Below are positions 22,492-31,317 of a stretch of 64,000 nt of DNA, in pieces; within the stretch, counting starts at the first letter, position 1; every line of letters begins with the position of its first letter. The notes under the pieces were generated by a model that saw nothing but the letters and a program-made list of their open reading frames with translations, had not been told where the DNA came from and ran no database searches. The stretch covers positions 5,208,001 to 5,272,000 of the forward strand of contig NC_016473.1 in assembly GCF_000226095.1 (NCBI RefSeq), given 5' to 3'. A program made the translations under genes and the position numbers. Source of the DNA: Thermothelomyces thermophilus ATCC 42464 (Eukaryota > Ascomycota > Sordariomycetes > Sordariales > Chaetomiaceae).

Positions 22492-23630
22492 ATGTCTCCT
22501 CTTGTCGCTCAATCGCCGACGCCCCGCGTCATCCTGGGTCTGATGACCTTCGGCCCCGACGAGTCGGCGGGAGCTCGGGTGACGGATGTGAGCGAGTTCG
22601 CCAAGGTGCTCGACCTGTTCCAATCACGTGGCTACAACGAGGTCGACACGGCCCGCGTGTATATCGGCGGCAAGCAGGAGGCATTCAGCCGCGAGGCCGG
22701 CTGGAAGGACCGCGGCCTGACCCTGGCCACCAAGATCAAGTATCCAAACGAGCCGGGAGCCAACACCTATGACAAGGTGCTGGAGTCGGCAGAGCTCAGC
22801 CTCAAGGAACTGGGCACTGACTCTGTCGACATTCTCTACCTCCACGCAGCCGTATTAACGCCCCTCCCACCCCTTTCCTCCCAGAGTCCCCCCCTTCCCA
22901 CCGGTCTGCGGCCCCGAGACTGACGGAGCAGCAGGACCGCGCAACCCCCTTTGCCGAGACGCTCCGAGCCATCAACGAGCTGCACAAGGCCGGCAAGTTT
23001 GTCCGCTTCGGCATCTCCAACTTTACCGCCTACGAGGTGGCCGAGATCGTCCTGACGTGCAAGTACAACGGCTGGGTGCGTCCGACCGTGTACCAGGCCA
23101 TGTACAACGCCATCACTCGCGGCATCGAGCCCGAGCTGGTGCCCGCCTGCCGCCGCTACGGCCTCGACATTGTCGTGTACAACCCCATCGCCGGCGGGCT
23201 CTTCTCCGGCAAGATCAAGTCCAAGGACATGGTGCCGGCCGAGGGGCGGTACAGCGACAAGTGCCACACCGGCCGCGTCTACCGGGACCGGTACTACCGC
23301 GACGCCACCTTCCGGGCCCTGCAGCTGGTGGAGCAGGCGGCCGAGAAGGCCGGCCTGACCGTCATCGAGGCGGCACTGCGCTGGGTCGTGCACCATTCGG
23401 CGCTCAGGATCAAGGACGGCAACGACGGCGTCATCATCGGCGTGTCGAGGCTCGAGCAGCTGGACGAGAACCTGACCCACCTCGAGAAGGGCCCGCTGCC
23501 CGACGAGGTCGTCAAGGCCCTGGACGAGGCCTGGGCCATCAGCAAGGCCGACACCACCAACTACTGGCACGGCAAGGTCGAGTACACCTACGATACCCGC
23601 GAAGCCCTGTTCGGAGCCGGCGCGCAGTGA
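22492..23630 (+). CDS. AKR7-type aldo/keto reductase (aflatoxin-aldehyde reductase family)
   Basis: Two exons, 22492-22851 and 22935-23630, 351 aa. The 83-bp intron splits LYLHAA/DRATPFAET, restoring the family's LYLHxxDRxTP block. N-terminal RVILGLMTFGPDESAGARV is diagnostic of AKR7. The catalytic tetrad is visible as D52 and Y57 (NEVDTARVY), K81 (TKIK) and H118 (YLHA). Late motifs are FGISNF, VYNPIAGGLFSGKI and ALRWVVHHSAL. The enzyme should be a soluble NADPH-dependent reductase of aldehydes or ketones, used in detoxification. The donor (GTATTA) is weaker than those of neighbouring genes, so the left splice site is the least sure point. Length fits the family (about 330-350 aa). Confidence 0.93.
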
Positions 23631-24175
23631 TTTATTTTGTTCTCTTTTTTCCATGCCAGATCAGTGGAGTAATGTCAGATCAGTGGAGAAACACATTCCT
23701 TCTTCACAGGTTTTCCCAGCAAATGAAGACTCATAGGGCAATAAGCAAGAAGTCCTAATTAAATGAGACTCAACGGCAACGTTGAAGGAAAAGAGAGTCT
23801 ATATTCTATGTCTATGTTCTCTACGTTTTGATTATGTGTTGTGTTCCGGCACTGAAAAGACAACCATCATTCCTCCCACACCCGACCACCAGCTATTCCC
23901 ATAATACCATAAGATTTATTATGCGCACACTCTTTCCTCCGGAACACAGAGCCTAATGATCCTCCCCGAGGCAATCGTACAGAAACTCTGAGAGACCGAC
24001 GGCCCGCATATCATCATTGCTGAAGATGCCCCCGGCCTGATTAATTAACCCGTCATTAGCAACCATTCGTCTGACCTAATCACATATATATTGGTTATTT
24101 ACATAATCCGCGCGACGTGGGAGGACATGGGCTTACTTGGCTTGCAGGAATTCGACTGATTATTATACCCGCCTC

Positions 24176-24331
24176 TTACCCCGACCCTTGACCGGCGGGA
24201 GCAGGGTTCGGGGCCGGCTTGGGTGGACCAGAGGGCTTTTCGTACGCGCCTCGCTTCTGACGGACGTGGCCTAGGCCAGCCGACGGCGCCGGTGGCGCCG
24301 GTGGCGCTCGCGTGCCATCGGTGCGGGCCAT
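24176..24331 (-). CDS. Possible small Pro/Ala/Gly-rich ORF (51 aa)
   Basis: ATG at 24331 to TAA at 24176. The peptide is Pro/Ala-rich with a basic centre (GHVRQKRGAYEKPSG) and a PKPAPNPAPAGQGSG end. The stop overlaps a GGGTAAGA donor-like site, and a CAG lies just before the ATG, so this may be one exon of a small spliced gene. No family is recognised; it could equally be chance in a locally GC-rich patch. Confidence 0.22.
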   Translation of the reverse strand: MARTDGTRAPPAPPAPSAGLGHVRQKRGAYEKPSGPPKPAPNPAPAGQGSG

Positions 24332-25418
24332 GCTGCGTGGCCGATGGATAAAGCGGGCTGGTGGAAGTAGTTGGTAAATTAGGTAGCAACCGGATTCGCC
24401 ACGTCTCTTTCCCTGGTTCTTTCTTTCCTCGGCGGCAGCACCGGAGGGTGGTCTAATTATTATTATTAGACGACAGTGATGGGCCCCAATGGCGGATCGG
24501 TGTGAGAGACGCGAGATGGGTACTCACTTCTGAGCCTTTGTTATTAATTAATTAATTAATTGCCAAAGACGTCTCGGTGGGGGTGGTGAACCTCCCGGAT
24601 GGGAGGACTGTGAATCGAAACGGTGGTTGTGATTTAGCTGTTGTTGTCGGCTTGTGATGATCAGAGAGAACCGGTGTCTCGTCTCGTCACCGGGAGACGG
24701 ACATCCTTTAAAGTGATTATGTCGTGATGGGATGATGGGACTTTCTTTTCCTCTCTGCTTTATCTTGTTTCCTGCTTTTCCTCTCCGAGGAGGGCTCAGA
24801 CTGTCAACAGTCAGCACAGACACAGCTGGATCGCCGGTGAGGGCTGAAATCTTTCTTTCGGGAACGCCGATGAACAGACATGAGAAATCTCTGAACCACC
24901 CCCCCGGCTTCAAAGCGTCGCTAGTCAACTGGTCCGGGCTTCATGGCTTGTGCCCATGGGCTCCAAACCAACCACTCAAAAGACGTGCTGCTCGCCAAAT
25001 GCCGGCTTGGATGACTGCGTGGCTTGGATCCCAAACTCTTGGTTGCCCGTGCTAATTACCCCTTGACAACCATGTGGACGTGAGACAGGCAGAAACAAAA
25101 ACAAAACCACACGACAGGAGGAGCACGCACCACAGAGCGAACCAGCGTCTGATATAGCCCAGGATTTTGGGCGGAAGTGATCCGGGATCCAGGCTTTGTG
25201 CACCATCGGCTTTGGAAATGAAAAAATGTTTCAGTTACTGACAGGGGCTGCTGCCGAACAAAGAAAAAGAGAATGCTCAGGCCAGGAACGGGTCAGGGAG
25301 AAAAATCTCAGCTCTTCGCATAATTTGCTTCATGAACTGCAGCGGCCAATGCTGTTTGTGCTGTTTGTTCAGGGGAGTGTGTGCCTGCAATGGCCTGGCA
25401 GTCTCACACCAGTGTGTG

Positions 25419-25457
<39 letters not shown>
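25419..25457. repeat. 39-nt A tract
   Basis: The longest mononucleotide run in the window. No coding sequence lies upstream and no target-site duplication is evident around it, so a retroposed tail is possible but unsupported. Confidence 0.7.
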
Positions 25458-25458
<1 letters not shown>

Positions 25459-25595
25459 AATTGTGACGACTGCCTCCATCCTGACTAATTAGTTTAAAAC
25501 GGCCAGCTGCTTCGTTAGCAACGTAGTTAAACTACTTCTAACATCTCATATTCGTTTAATCCTCCTCTCCTCTTTTCTTAGTAAAGATCCCAAGG

Positions 25596-26627
25596 TCAGC
25601 GCCCCTGAAAGGGAAGCCCCTTCCTCCACCCTTCCAGCACCCCGACCACCTTCACTTTCAGCTCGTCGTCATCGTCGTCGTCGTCGTTGGCCCCTCCTCC
25701 TCCTCCTCCTCGTCGTCGTCCCGTCCTCCACCTTCTTAACCCCCCCTTCCCTTCCCCTTCTTCTTCTTCTTCTTCTTGTTGTTGTCCTTTTTGCCCGTCA
25801 ACCAGCTCCACCAGCCGCAGCACGACCTCCTCCCAGACGACCAGGCTCGCCTCCAGCTCCCGCAGCGCGCCCAGCCGCCGCACCGTCGCCTCCCACATCT
25901 CCCCACCACCACCACCAACACCACCGCCACCGCCGCCGCTGCCGTCCCCGCCGCCGTCGCTGCGGCCGAACCAGTCCCCCGGCGCCATGTCCCGCAGCAC
26001 GTGCCACAGGAACATGGCCTCGGCGTAGCGCGAGACCAGGGCCCGCCCGAGCCCGTCGAGCTCGCACGAGACCGAGTCGTCTCCGGCGGTTCCGTTGTTC
26101 TCGTTGCCGCTGACGTCGTTCCCGTTCCCGGTATCGGCCGAGGGAACTGGCGTAGTCGGCATCGGCATCGGCATCGGGGCCGGGGCCGGGGCCGGGGCCG
26201 GGGCCGGGAGGGTGACGAGGTCGCGGGCGGCGAGGGCGCGCACCGCGAGGGCCCAGCCCTCGTGCGCCGTCGCGAGCCGGGCCTTGACCGCCGCGGCGCG
26301 CTTGATGGCGAGCAGCTGCGCGGCGCTCGCCGTCGCGGGTGGTGGTGGTGGTGGGGGTGGTGATGACGGCGATGATGCGCTTGTCGGGCTGGTGAGGGTT
26401 GCGGCTGTGGTAGCGAGAGGGGTGATGGTGGTGGTGGTGCTGCTGCTACTGCTGCTGCTGCCATTCGAGGGGGGACTTGGTTTGAGGGAAAGGCGGAGGT
26501 TTCTCTGCATTGTTGTATGTTCCTTTACGGCTGGTCGACAATAGGATTCTTTTGACTTCTTGGTCTTTTCAGACGGAGCCGTGGGCGTATGGTTAGAGGG
26601 CGCAAGTGTTGCCAGAGACGGCATCAT
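25596..26627 (-). CDS. Unknown protein with low-complexity linkers
   Basis: Frame from ATG at 26627 (343 aa; another ATG directly follows and one at MQRNLRLSLKPS lies about 40 residues in). Two compact segments look folded: AIKRAAAVKARLATAHEGWALAV followed by RALAARDLV, and a later block with LGRALVSRYAEAMFLWHVLRD, then WEATVRRLGALRELEASLVV and WEEVVLRLVELVDG. They are separated by (AP)n/(MP)n and Gly-rich spacers, and the C-terminus carries poly-Glu, a basic/Gly patch and eight Asp. The helical blocks, with regularly spaced Leu, suggest an alpha-helical protein. I do not recognise the family. Convergent with nothing; the NLR gene ends 270 bp upstream on the same strand. The repeats could make the assembled length variable between strains. 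Confidence 0.55.
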   Translation of the reverse strand: MMPSLATLAPSNHTPTAPSEKTKKSKESYCRPAVKEHTTMQRNLRLSLKPSPPSNGSSSSSSSTTTTITPLATTAATLTSPTSASSPSSPPPPPPPPATASAAQLLAIKRAAAVKARLATAHEGWALAVRALAARDLVTLPAPAPAPAPAPMPMPMPTTPVPSADTGNGNDVSGNENNGTAGDDSVSCELDGLGRALVSRYAEAMFLWHVLRDMAPGDWFGRSDGGGDGSGGGGGGVGGGGGEMWEATVRRLGALRELEASLVVWEEVVLRLVELVDGQKGQQQEEEEEEGEGKGGLRRWRTGRRRGGGGGGANDDDDDDDELKVKVVGVLEGWRKGLPFQGR

Positions 26628-26895
26628 TTGCACACTTAAATAAGGTAATTAATACTTCCAATCTGATTAGCTCGTCGTAGAATCCCTTTGACGTGCGCAT
26701 GGATGAACTATGCACGACAATGAACTTGTAATTACCACACACGCCTTTGTGCATGTTCTCGGCAAAGCACTTGCAGCGCAAGAGTATCTGGATGACCCAG
26801 AAGGGGGGCCGGACAGCAGAGAAAAAAAAGGAAGGGGAGAGAGAGAGAGAGAGAGACCTCTCCTGAGCCGCCGTACTTACCTGTGGCCAGCCAGC

Positions 26896-29800
26896 TCAAC
26901 CCGGCGATGCCTCCACCAATGTTTCAGTGCTCGAGTCGGACGAGCGGCTCTGCTCCTTATTAATATCGTGCAACTCTTCCCCTTCCCCTCCATCCGTGTC
27001 TGCTGGAGGGTCCCCCGATTCCTCATCATCAACCACGGAATTCCATAAGATTCGCATCCGTGAGGTCATGGTATGGGTCCCTCCGTATGCCGGGTTGCTC
27101 GTCATGTGGGCTACAATGGCCTCGAGCAGCTTGCCGGCTTCCTCGTACCGGCCCTGAAGGTATAGACGGCGCCCGATGTTGCCGATTCCCCAATAAAAGT
27201 TGTCATCCGGCTTTACGTCCTCTCGGTAGAGGTTCTCGATGATGCCCTGCAGCAGCCGGCCCCTGCTCTCCACATCGCCATCGCCATCGCCATCGTCCAA
27301 CAGGCTGTCCACGAGCGTGGGAGGGTGCAGCTGGGGCACGGTAATGAGCCTCGCCATGAGCTCCGTTCCCCTGATTCTGACGCTCCTCGCCTCGTCCTTC
27401 TTTCCTTGCTTCCAGAGGCAGCGGATAAACGCCTCGTGGATAGGGCCGGACAGGGTAAAGGGGAACCAGGTGCAGCTCCTCGGGTCGTGTTCGACAAAGT
27501 CGGTCAGTTCGCGCAACAAGTCCTCCACTTGCTTCGCCGGGGCTTTGCCCATCTCGAGCACGGTGAAGGCGATGATGTTGATGGTATATGAGTGCAGAAA
27601 GGAATCCTTGCCGGTCCAATCCTGCCGGAGAAGATCTCTGATGATGCTACCGGCTTCCTGGAATTTCCCCAGGGCGGTTAGTACCTCGGTGTGAGTGCCT
27701 AGGCTCGCAAGAGTCTCCTCCAGCTGGGGCCCGTACACTCGGACCCGGAAGTCGACTATATCCCGGACGATCTCCTCGGCTTCGGCAGCTCGGCCGCGTG
27801 CCAACAGCATCCTTGCACAGGCCAGCCTCGAGTCTTGGACGGCAGGGACGTAGTGGTCACCAGCGTACTTCTCGGATAGTCGGCTGATTTCCTTCCACGT
27901 CTTCTCCGCCATGTCGTACTCTCCATTCTTCGAGTACACCCTCGCACGCTCATCCATGACCATAACGGTGGATATGTCGACCGGCCAGAAAAACTTGGTC
28001 GCTATGGCGACTAGCTTGTCCAGCAGCGTCGTCGCCAGGCTCCGCGCTCCGATCTCCTTCCAGCTGTGATAGACGGCCCAGGCAAGGTAGAACCACAGCT
28101 TGGCCTCCAGCATGTCCCGCGGCTCCTCCTCGGCGAGCGGGTTGAAGTGTGCGGCCAAACCTGGCTGGATCCGCCCGTGGGCCTTGAAGGAATCAATCCT
28201 CATTACTGCGGCCAGCAGGAACCGCCTCTTCCACGTGTCAAACGATTTCGTGCGTGCTAGCCAAGTCTGAGTGCAGTAGCGGATCAAGGGGTGCATCTTG
28301 AACACGCCCTTACTCGCAGTGGGCATCGCCAAGGAATACCCGACCAGCGTATCGAGGTCCTGCTCGAACTGCTCGCCGGCGACAGCAGCATCTGAGGTAG
28401 TATTGTTGTCGCCGTCGCCACCTCTGGAACTACCGGACTTGGAAGGCCACCAATCCTTGGCTACGGCCTTTGTCAGGTCCGAGAACCGGGGCTTCCACGG
28501 CCCCGTCGGCGTCTCCTTGGTCGAAGCTGGCTTGCCGCCCTTCGTAAGGTCCGCGCTTACCCAGCGGCTCCAGATTTGCACGGCCTGGTCCTGCGGAACG
28601 AGCCGATGCATCTCTCTGCGCCGCTTCGGGCTGATGGACGAGAGGAAAGTGGACGCGTGCTCGGACAGGGTGTCGCGGAGGGTGAGGGAGGGGAGCTGTC
28701 CGGGGTCGAGCTCGAACCAGGCCCTGAGGGCCCAGTCCGGGATGGACTGGGGGTTGAAGAAGCTCATCAGGGAAAGGAGGTCGGCGGCCGAAGGCCTCTC
28801 CTTCCGGATCTGCTCCAGGGTGAAGGTCCAGGTGCCCAGCACCGAGGTCGAGGCGCCGCCGTAGCGGCGGCCATCGTCGTACTCCCAGCCGAGCAGCACC
28901 TCTTGCCCGTCCTTGCTGCGCAGCATGTCCACGTACTCTTCCACCCTCACCCGGGGGCTCCGGCGGTTGATGTATGCGGCGGCCTGGGAGATGGCCAGCG
29001 GCAGGCAGTCGAGGAGACGGACAGCTTCCCGTCCCTCCTCGTCTCCGCAGCCGTCCTTGAGCTTCGTCTGCAAGAGCTTCAGCGCCACGTCCTCGGTCAT
29101 GGCGGCCACCTGGTAGACGTTCTTGGGGTTTCCAACCAGCTTCTCCGCCGCATGAGAGGTACGCGAGGTGATCAGCGTGAAGCCGTTGCTCGTCTGCGGC
29201 AGCAGTCTGAGGAAGCGCGGGTCGTCGTCGCCGAGGATCGAGTAGTCGTCAAAATTGTCGAGCACTACCGTCCACCGACCGTTCTCCTCATCCCCAAGCC
29301 AATCGCTGACCAGGTAAGTGATGTCGTCGTCCTTGGATTCCTTGTGGGCCTCGAGCCCGAGCCCGAGCCTGCGCGCAATGGCGCGGTACGACTCCTCGAG
29401 GGTGCTTCGCGAGGTTGCGTTGAGCCAGAAGACGTGCGAGTCCTTCCGCACGTGGTATGCGTACTGGATGGCGAGCTGCGACTTTCCGATGCCGCCGAGG
29501 CCGACGAGCGCGACGCGGGCGCCCGGAAGCCGGGACTTCTCCTGCAGCCACGCCGAGATGTCGGGCCGGTCGACAAAATCCGGATCAGGAGGGAAGGGAA
29601 CGGCCCATTTTGGGGTGAGGCGCCTCCTGTGGGCGACGGCCGTCGTCGTAACGGCCGGCGTGTAGAGCGTGAGAATTGCCTTGGCCGTTGACGCTGCCGT
29701 GGCTGCCGCGTAATCCTGCCACTTCTTGTTCTTGTGGCTGTCGGCGTAGTCGCAGACGCCCTTGACGACCAGGCACGAGAGGTGCTCCCAGATGCCGGCG

Positions 29801-30690
29801 GCCTCCATCTCGAAGGCGATGATGCCTTCCTGCTCCGCTATCTTGTCGCGCCCGACCCCGGACTTCATCACCGTGTCCCCCGAGCCCACGGGACCGATGT
29901 GAATGGCCGGGTGGAACGCAGCAGGAGGAGGCTCGGGCCCTTCTCGCTGCTCGACCCGGCGTCTCCTGACCAGGAAGCTGTCCTCACACCCCACTTCCTC
30001 GCATGACTTCCCCATGGCCTCCTCGCAGACCGGATCCGTCTCGCTTGCGCGGTTCCGACATTCGCACTCGGGCGAGCCCCGGTGCTTGTGACGGTACTCG
30101 GACCGGAACAGCCGGTCGGGTGACGCCCGGGGGAACGCGTACCTTGGTTTCCGCTGCTGCAGGTCCTGCAGGAAGGACACCGTCTTCTGACTCAACAGCT
30201 CCTTCCGGTCCGTGTCGAGCATGGCGAGGATGGCCAAGATCTCGTGGTTAGGCTTGGCCAGGTTGTCCTTGGAGCTGTCCTTGCGGCGGAATCCGTCGGG
30301 ATACTGCCTCCCGAAATCATACTGCACAAGCGACCGACTGATGACCACGTCGCCGAGGACGACCTCGTCGTTGCCAGCCATGGGAACGCCGCCGCAGATG
30401 CCGACAAGCAGGGTGAGGCGCAGGTTGGGGTAGCTGTGGCGGAGGTCGCTGGCGACAACGGCGGCGTTGACCTTACCCATCCTGTCCGGCAACAGGGTGA
30501 GGACGACATTGTGCTTACCGATCCGCCCGTTGACATATTGGTTGAGATCCCCGGCGGATTTGCGCAGCTCCAGGCCATCGTCGTCCCACGTCTGGTCTAA
30601 GACGGACAAAACGGCGTTGAATTCGAGGGGCAGCGCGCAAACAATGGCGACGTGAAACTCCTCGCAAGACTCTGGCCGCTTGTACCCCAT
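26896..30690 (-). CDS. NLR-like receptor: PNP_UDP - NB-ARC - degenerate TPR
   Basis: Single exon, 1264 aa from ATG at 30690 (MGYKRPESCEEFHVAIVCAL); the frame is open upstream, but only via GTG through a pyrimidine tract. Residues 11-345 are a nucleoside-phosphorylase-like domain (VGICGGVP, SGDTVMKSG, AFEMEAAGIW, VKGVCDYADSHKNKKWQDYA). NB-ARC follows at about 365-690: P-loop GLGGIGKS 397-404, Walker B VVLDNFDD about 475-482, DCLPLAISQAAAYI 561-574. A roughly 100-residue linker precedes the MHD-like MHPLIRYC (799-806). The C-terminal 400 residues are helical repeats with TPR-like pairs (EYDMAEKTW, RAAEAEEIV, RYEEAGKLLEAIV). Such receptors act in the cytosol in fungal self/non-self or immune-type responses; the ligand is unknown. 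Inside the PNP domain lies a Cys-rich insert (C209, C211, C222, C230, C235). A CT tract ending GTCCAG directly before the ATG could be a 5' UTR intron acceptor. The ORF is intact. Confidence 0.93.
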   Translation of the reverse strand: MGYKRPESCEEFHVAIVCALPLEFNAVLSVLDQTWDDDGLELRKSAGDLNQYVNGRIGKHNVVLTLLPDRMGKVNAAVVASDLRHSYPNLRLTLLVGICGGVPMAGNDEVVLGDVVISRSLVQYDFGRQYPDGFRRKDSSKDNLAKPNHEILAILAMLDTDRKELLSQKTVSFLQDLQQRKPRYAFPRASPDRLFRSEYRHKHRGSPECECRNRASETDPVCEEAMGKSCEEVGCEDSFLVRRRRVEQREGPEPPPAAFHPAIHIGPVGSGDTVMKSGVGRDKIAEQEGIIAFEMEAAGIWEHLSCLVVKGVCDYADSHKNKKWQDYAAATAASTAKAILTLYTPAVTTTAVAHRRRLTPKWAVPFPPDPDFVDRPDISAWLQEKSRLPGARVALVGLGGIGKSQLAIQYAYHVRKDSHVFWLNATSRSTLEESYRAIARRLGLGLEAHKESKDDDITYLVSDWLGDEENGRWTVVLDNFDDYSILGDDDPRFLRLLPQTSNGFTLITSRTSHAAEKLVGNPKNVYQVAAMTEDVALKLLQTKLKDGCGDEEGREAVRLLDCLPLAISQAAAYINRRSPRVRVEEYVDMLRSKDGQEVLLGWEYDDGRRYGGASTSVLGTWTFTLEQIRKERPSAADLLSLMSFFNPQSIPDWALRAWFELDPGQLPSLTLRDTLSEHASTFLSSISPKRRREMHRLVPQDQAVQIWSRWVSADLTKGGKPASTKETPTGPWKPRFSDLTKAVAKDWWPSKSGSSRGGDGDNNTTSDAAVAGEQFEQDLDTLVGYSLAMPTASKGVFKMHPLIRYCTQTWLARTKSFDTWKRRFLLAAVMRIDSFKAHGRIQPGLAAHFNPLAEEEPRDMLEAKLWFYLAWAVYHSWKEIGARSLATTLLDKLVAIATKFFWPVDISTVMVMDERARVYSKNGEYDMAEKTWKEISRLSEKYAGDHYVPAVQDSRLACARMLLARGRAAEAEEIVRDIVDFRVRVYGPQLEETLASLGTHTEVLTALGKFQEAGSIIRDLLRQDWTGKDSFLHSYTINIIAFTVLEMGKAPAKQVEDLLRELTDFVEHDPRSCTWFPFTLSGPIHEAFIRCLWKQGKKDEARSVRIRGTELMARLITVPQLHPPTLVDSLLDDGDGDGDVESRGRLLQGIIENLYREDVKPDDNFYWGIGNIGRRLYLQGRYEEAGKLLEAIVAHMTSNPAYGGTHTMTSRMRILWNSVVDDEESGDPPADTDGGEGEELHDINKEQSRSSDSSTETLVEASPG

Positions 30691-31317
30691 TGTGCTGGAC
30701 CAAAAAAGAAAAAAGAAGAAAAAAATATAAAAGAAAAAGAAGAAAGAAAGAAAGAAAAAGTAAAAAAGATCAAGCAGCACTAATTAAGCCCTTGCAGGCT
30801 CAAAGCGACAGATGGTTGAATAATTAGATGATTGAATGCAGGAACGACGAGGGGGTTTCGAAAGAAATCGGTAGTTTAACCGACAATACGGAGTAGAAAA
30901 CCCCTCAAACCACGCATAGTTGGGGGCCGACCGGAGAGGGGGCCCCTTGTGGTGCGACCCAGCGGCGCAGACCAATAAGTGGAAGCGCGAAGTCCACCTG
31001 AATCCATACAGATCAGTCATGTATGTATGTATGTATGTACATACATACATATCTGTATGAACATGATTAGCAGGATACGCGGGTATTCAAACCGCCACCG
31101 ACAGACAACCACATTATTCAAGAAAACCATGAGCGCGTATGTGTATGTGTGGAACAAATGATAAAGTTAGTTCGTATCAGGTATTCTATTAATAATAGGC
31201 ATCCAAAATATGATCGTCGTTAGGTCATATCATATGAAAAACTAACCCAAAACATTCACGACCGTAGCAAAAAAAAAAAAAAAATCAGAAATCGATGGTT
31301 TCCCTTTTCCCTCTTCA
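30691..31317. other. Intergenic region between NLR and nitrate transporter
   Basis: Holds the NLR leader: a 90-nt pyrimidine tract (minus strand) with a TTTTATATTTT stretch, then a composite GTAT/ATAC hairpin at 31005-31059. The right part is the nitrate transporter 3' flank with an A15 run near 31270. Confidence 0.6.
31005..31059. repeat. Composite inverted repeat with 26-bp palindromic core
   Basis: Core palindrome 31026-31051 of GTAT/ATAC units. Outside it, CATACAGAT (31005-31013) is matched by ATCTGTATG (31051-31059). Located in the NLR upstream region. Confidence 0.7.

Larger units (their letters stand above)
23631..25595. other. Intergenic region
   Basis: 3' flank of the reductase and AT-rich stretches (for example TTAATTAATTAAT near 24540). 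It contains a possible 51-codon ORF on the minus strand and a 39-nt A tract, listed separately. Nothing else was recognised. Confidence 0.5.

Noticed and set aside
22836-23654. 272-codon antisense frame over the reductase
   Set aside because: Shadow of the sense gene caused by codon bias; no family character.
28576-29691. 371-codon antisense frame over the NLR
   Set aside because: Shadow of the NB-ARC coding strand.
30690-30780. N-terminal extension of the NLR (Phe-rich)
   Set aside because: It starts with GTG and reads a pyrimidine tract; the MGYKRPESCEEFHVAIVCAL start fits the PNP domain.
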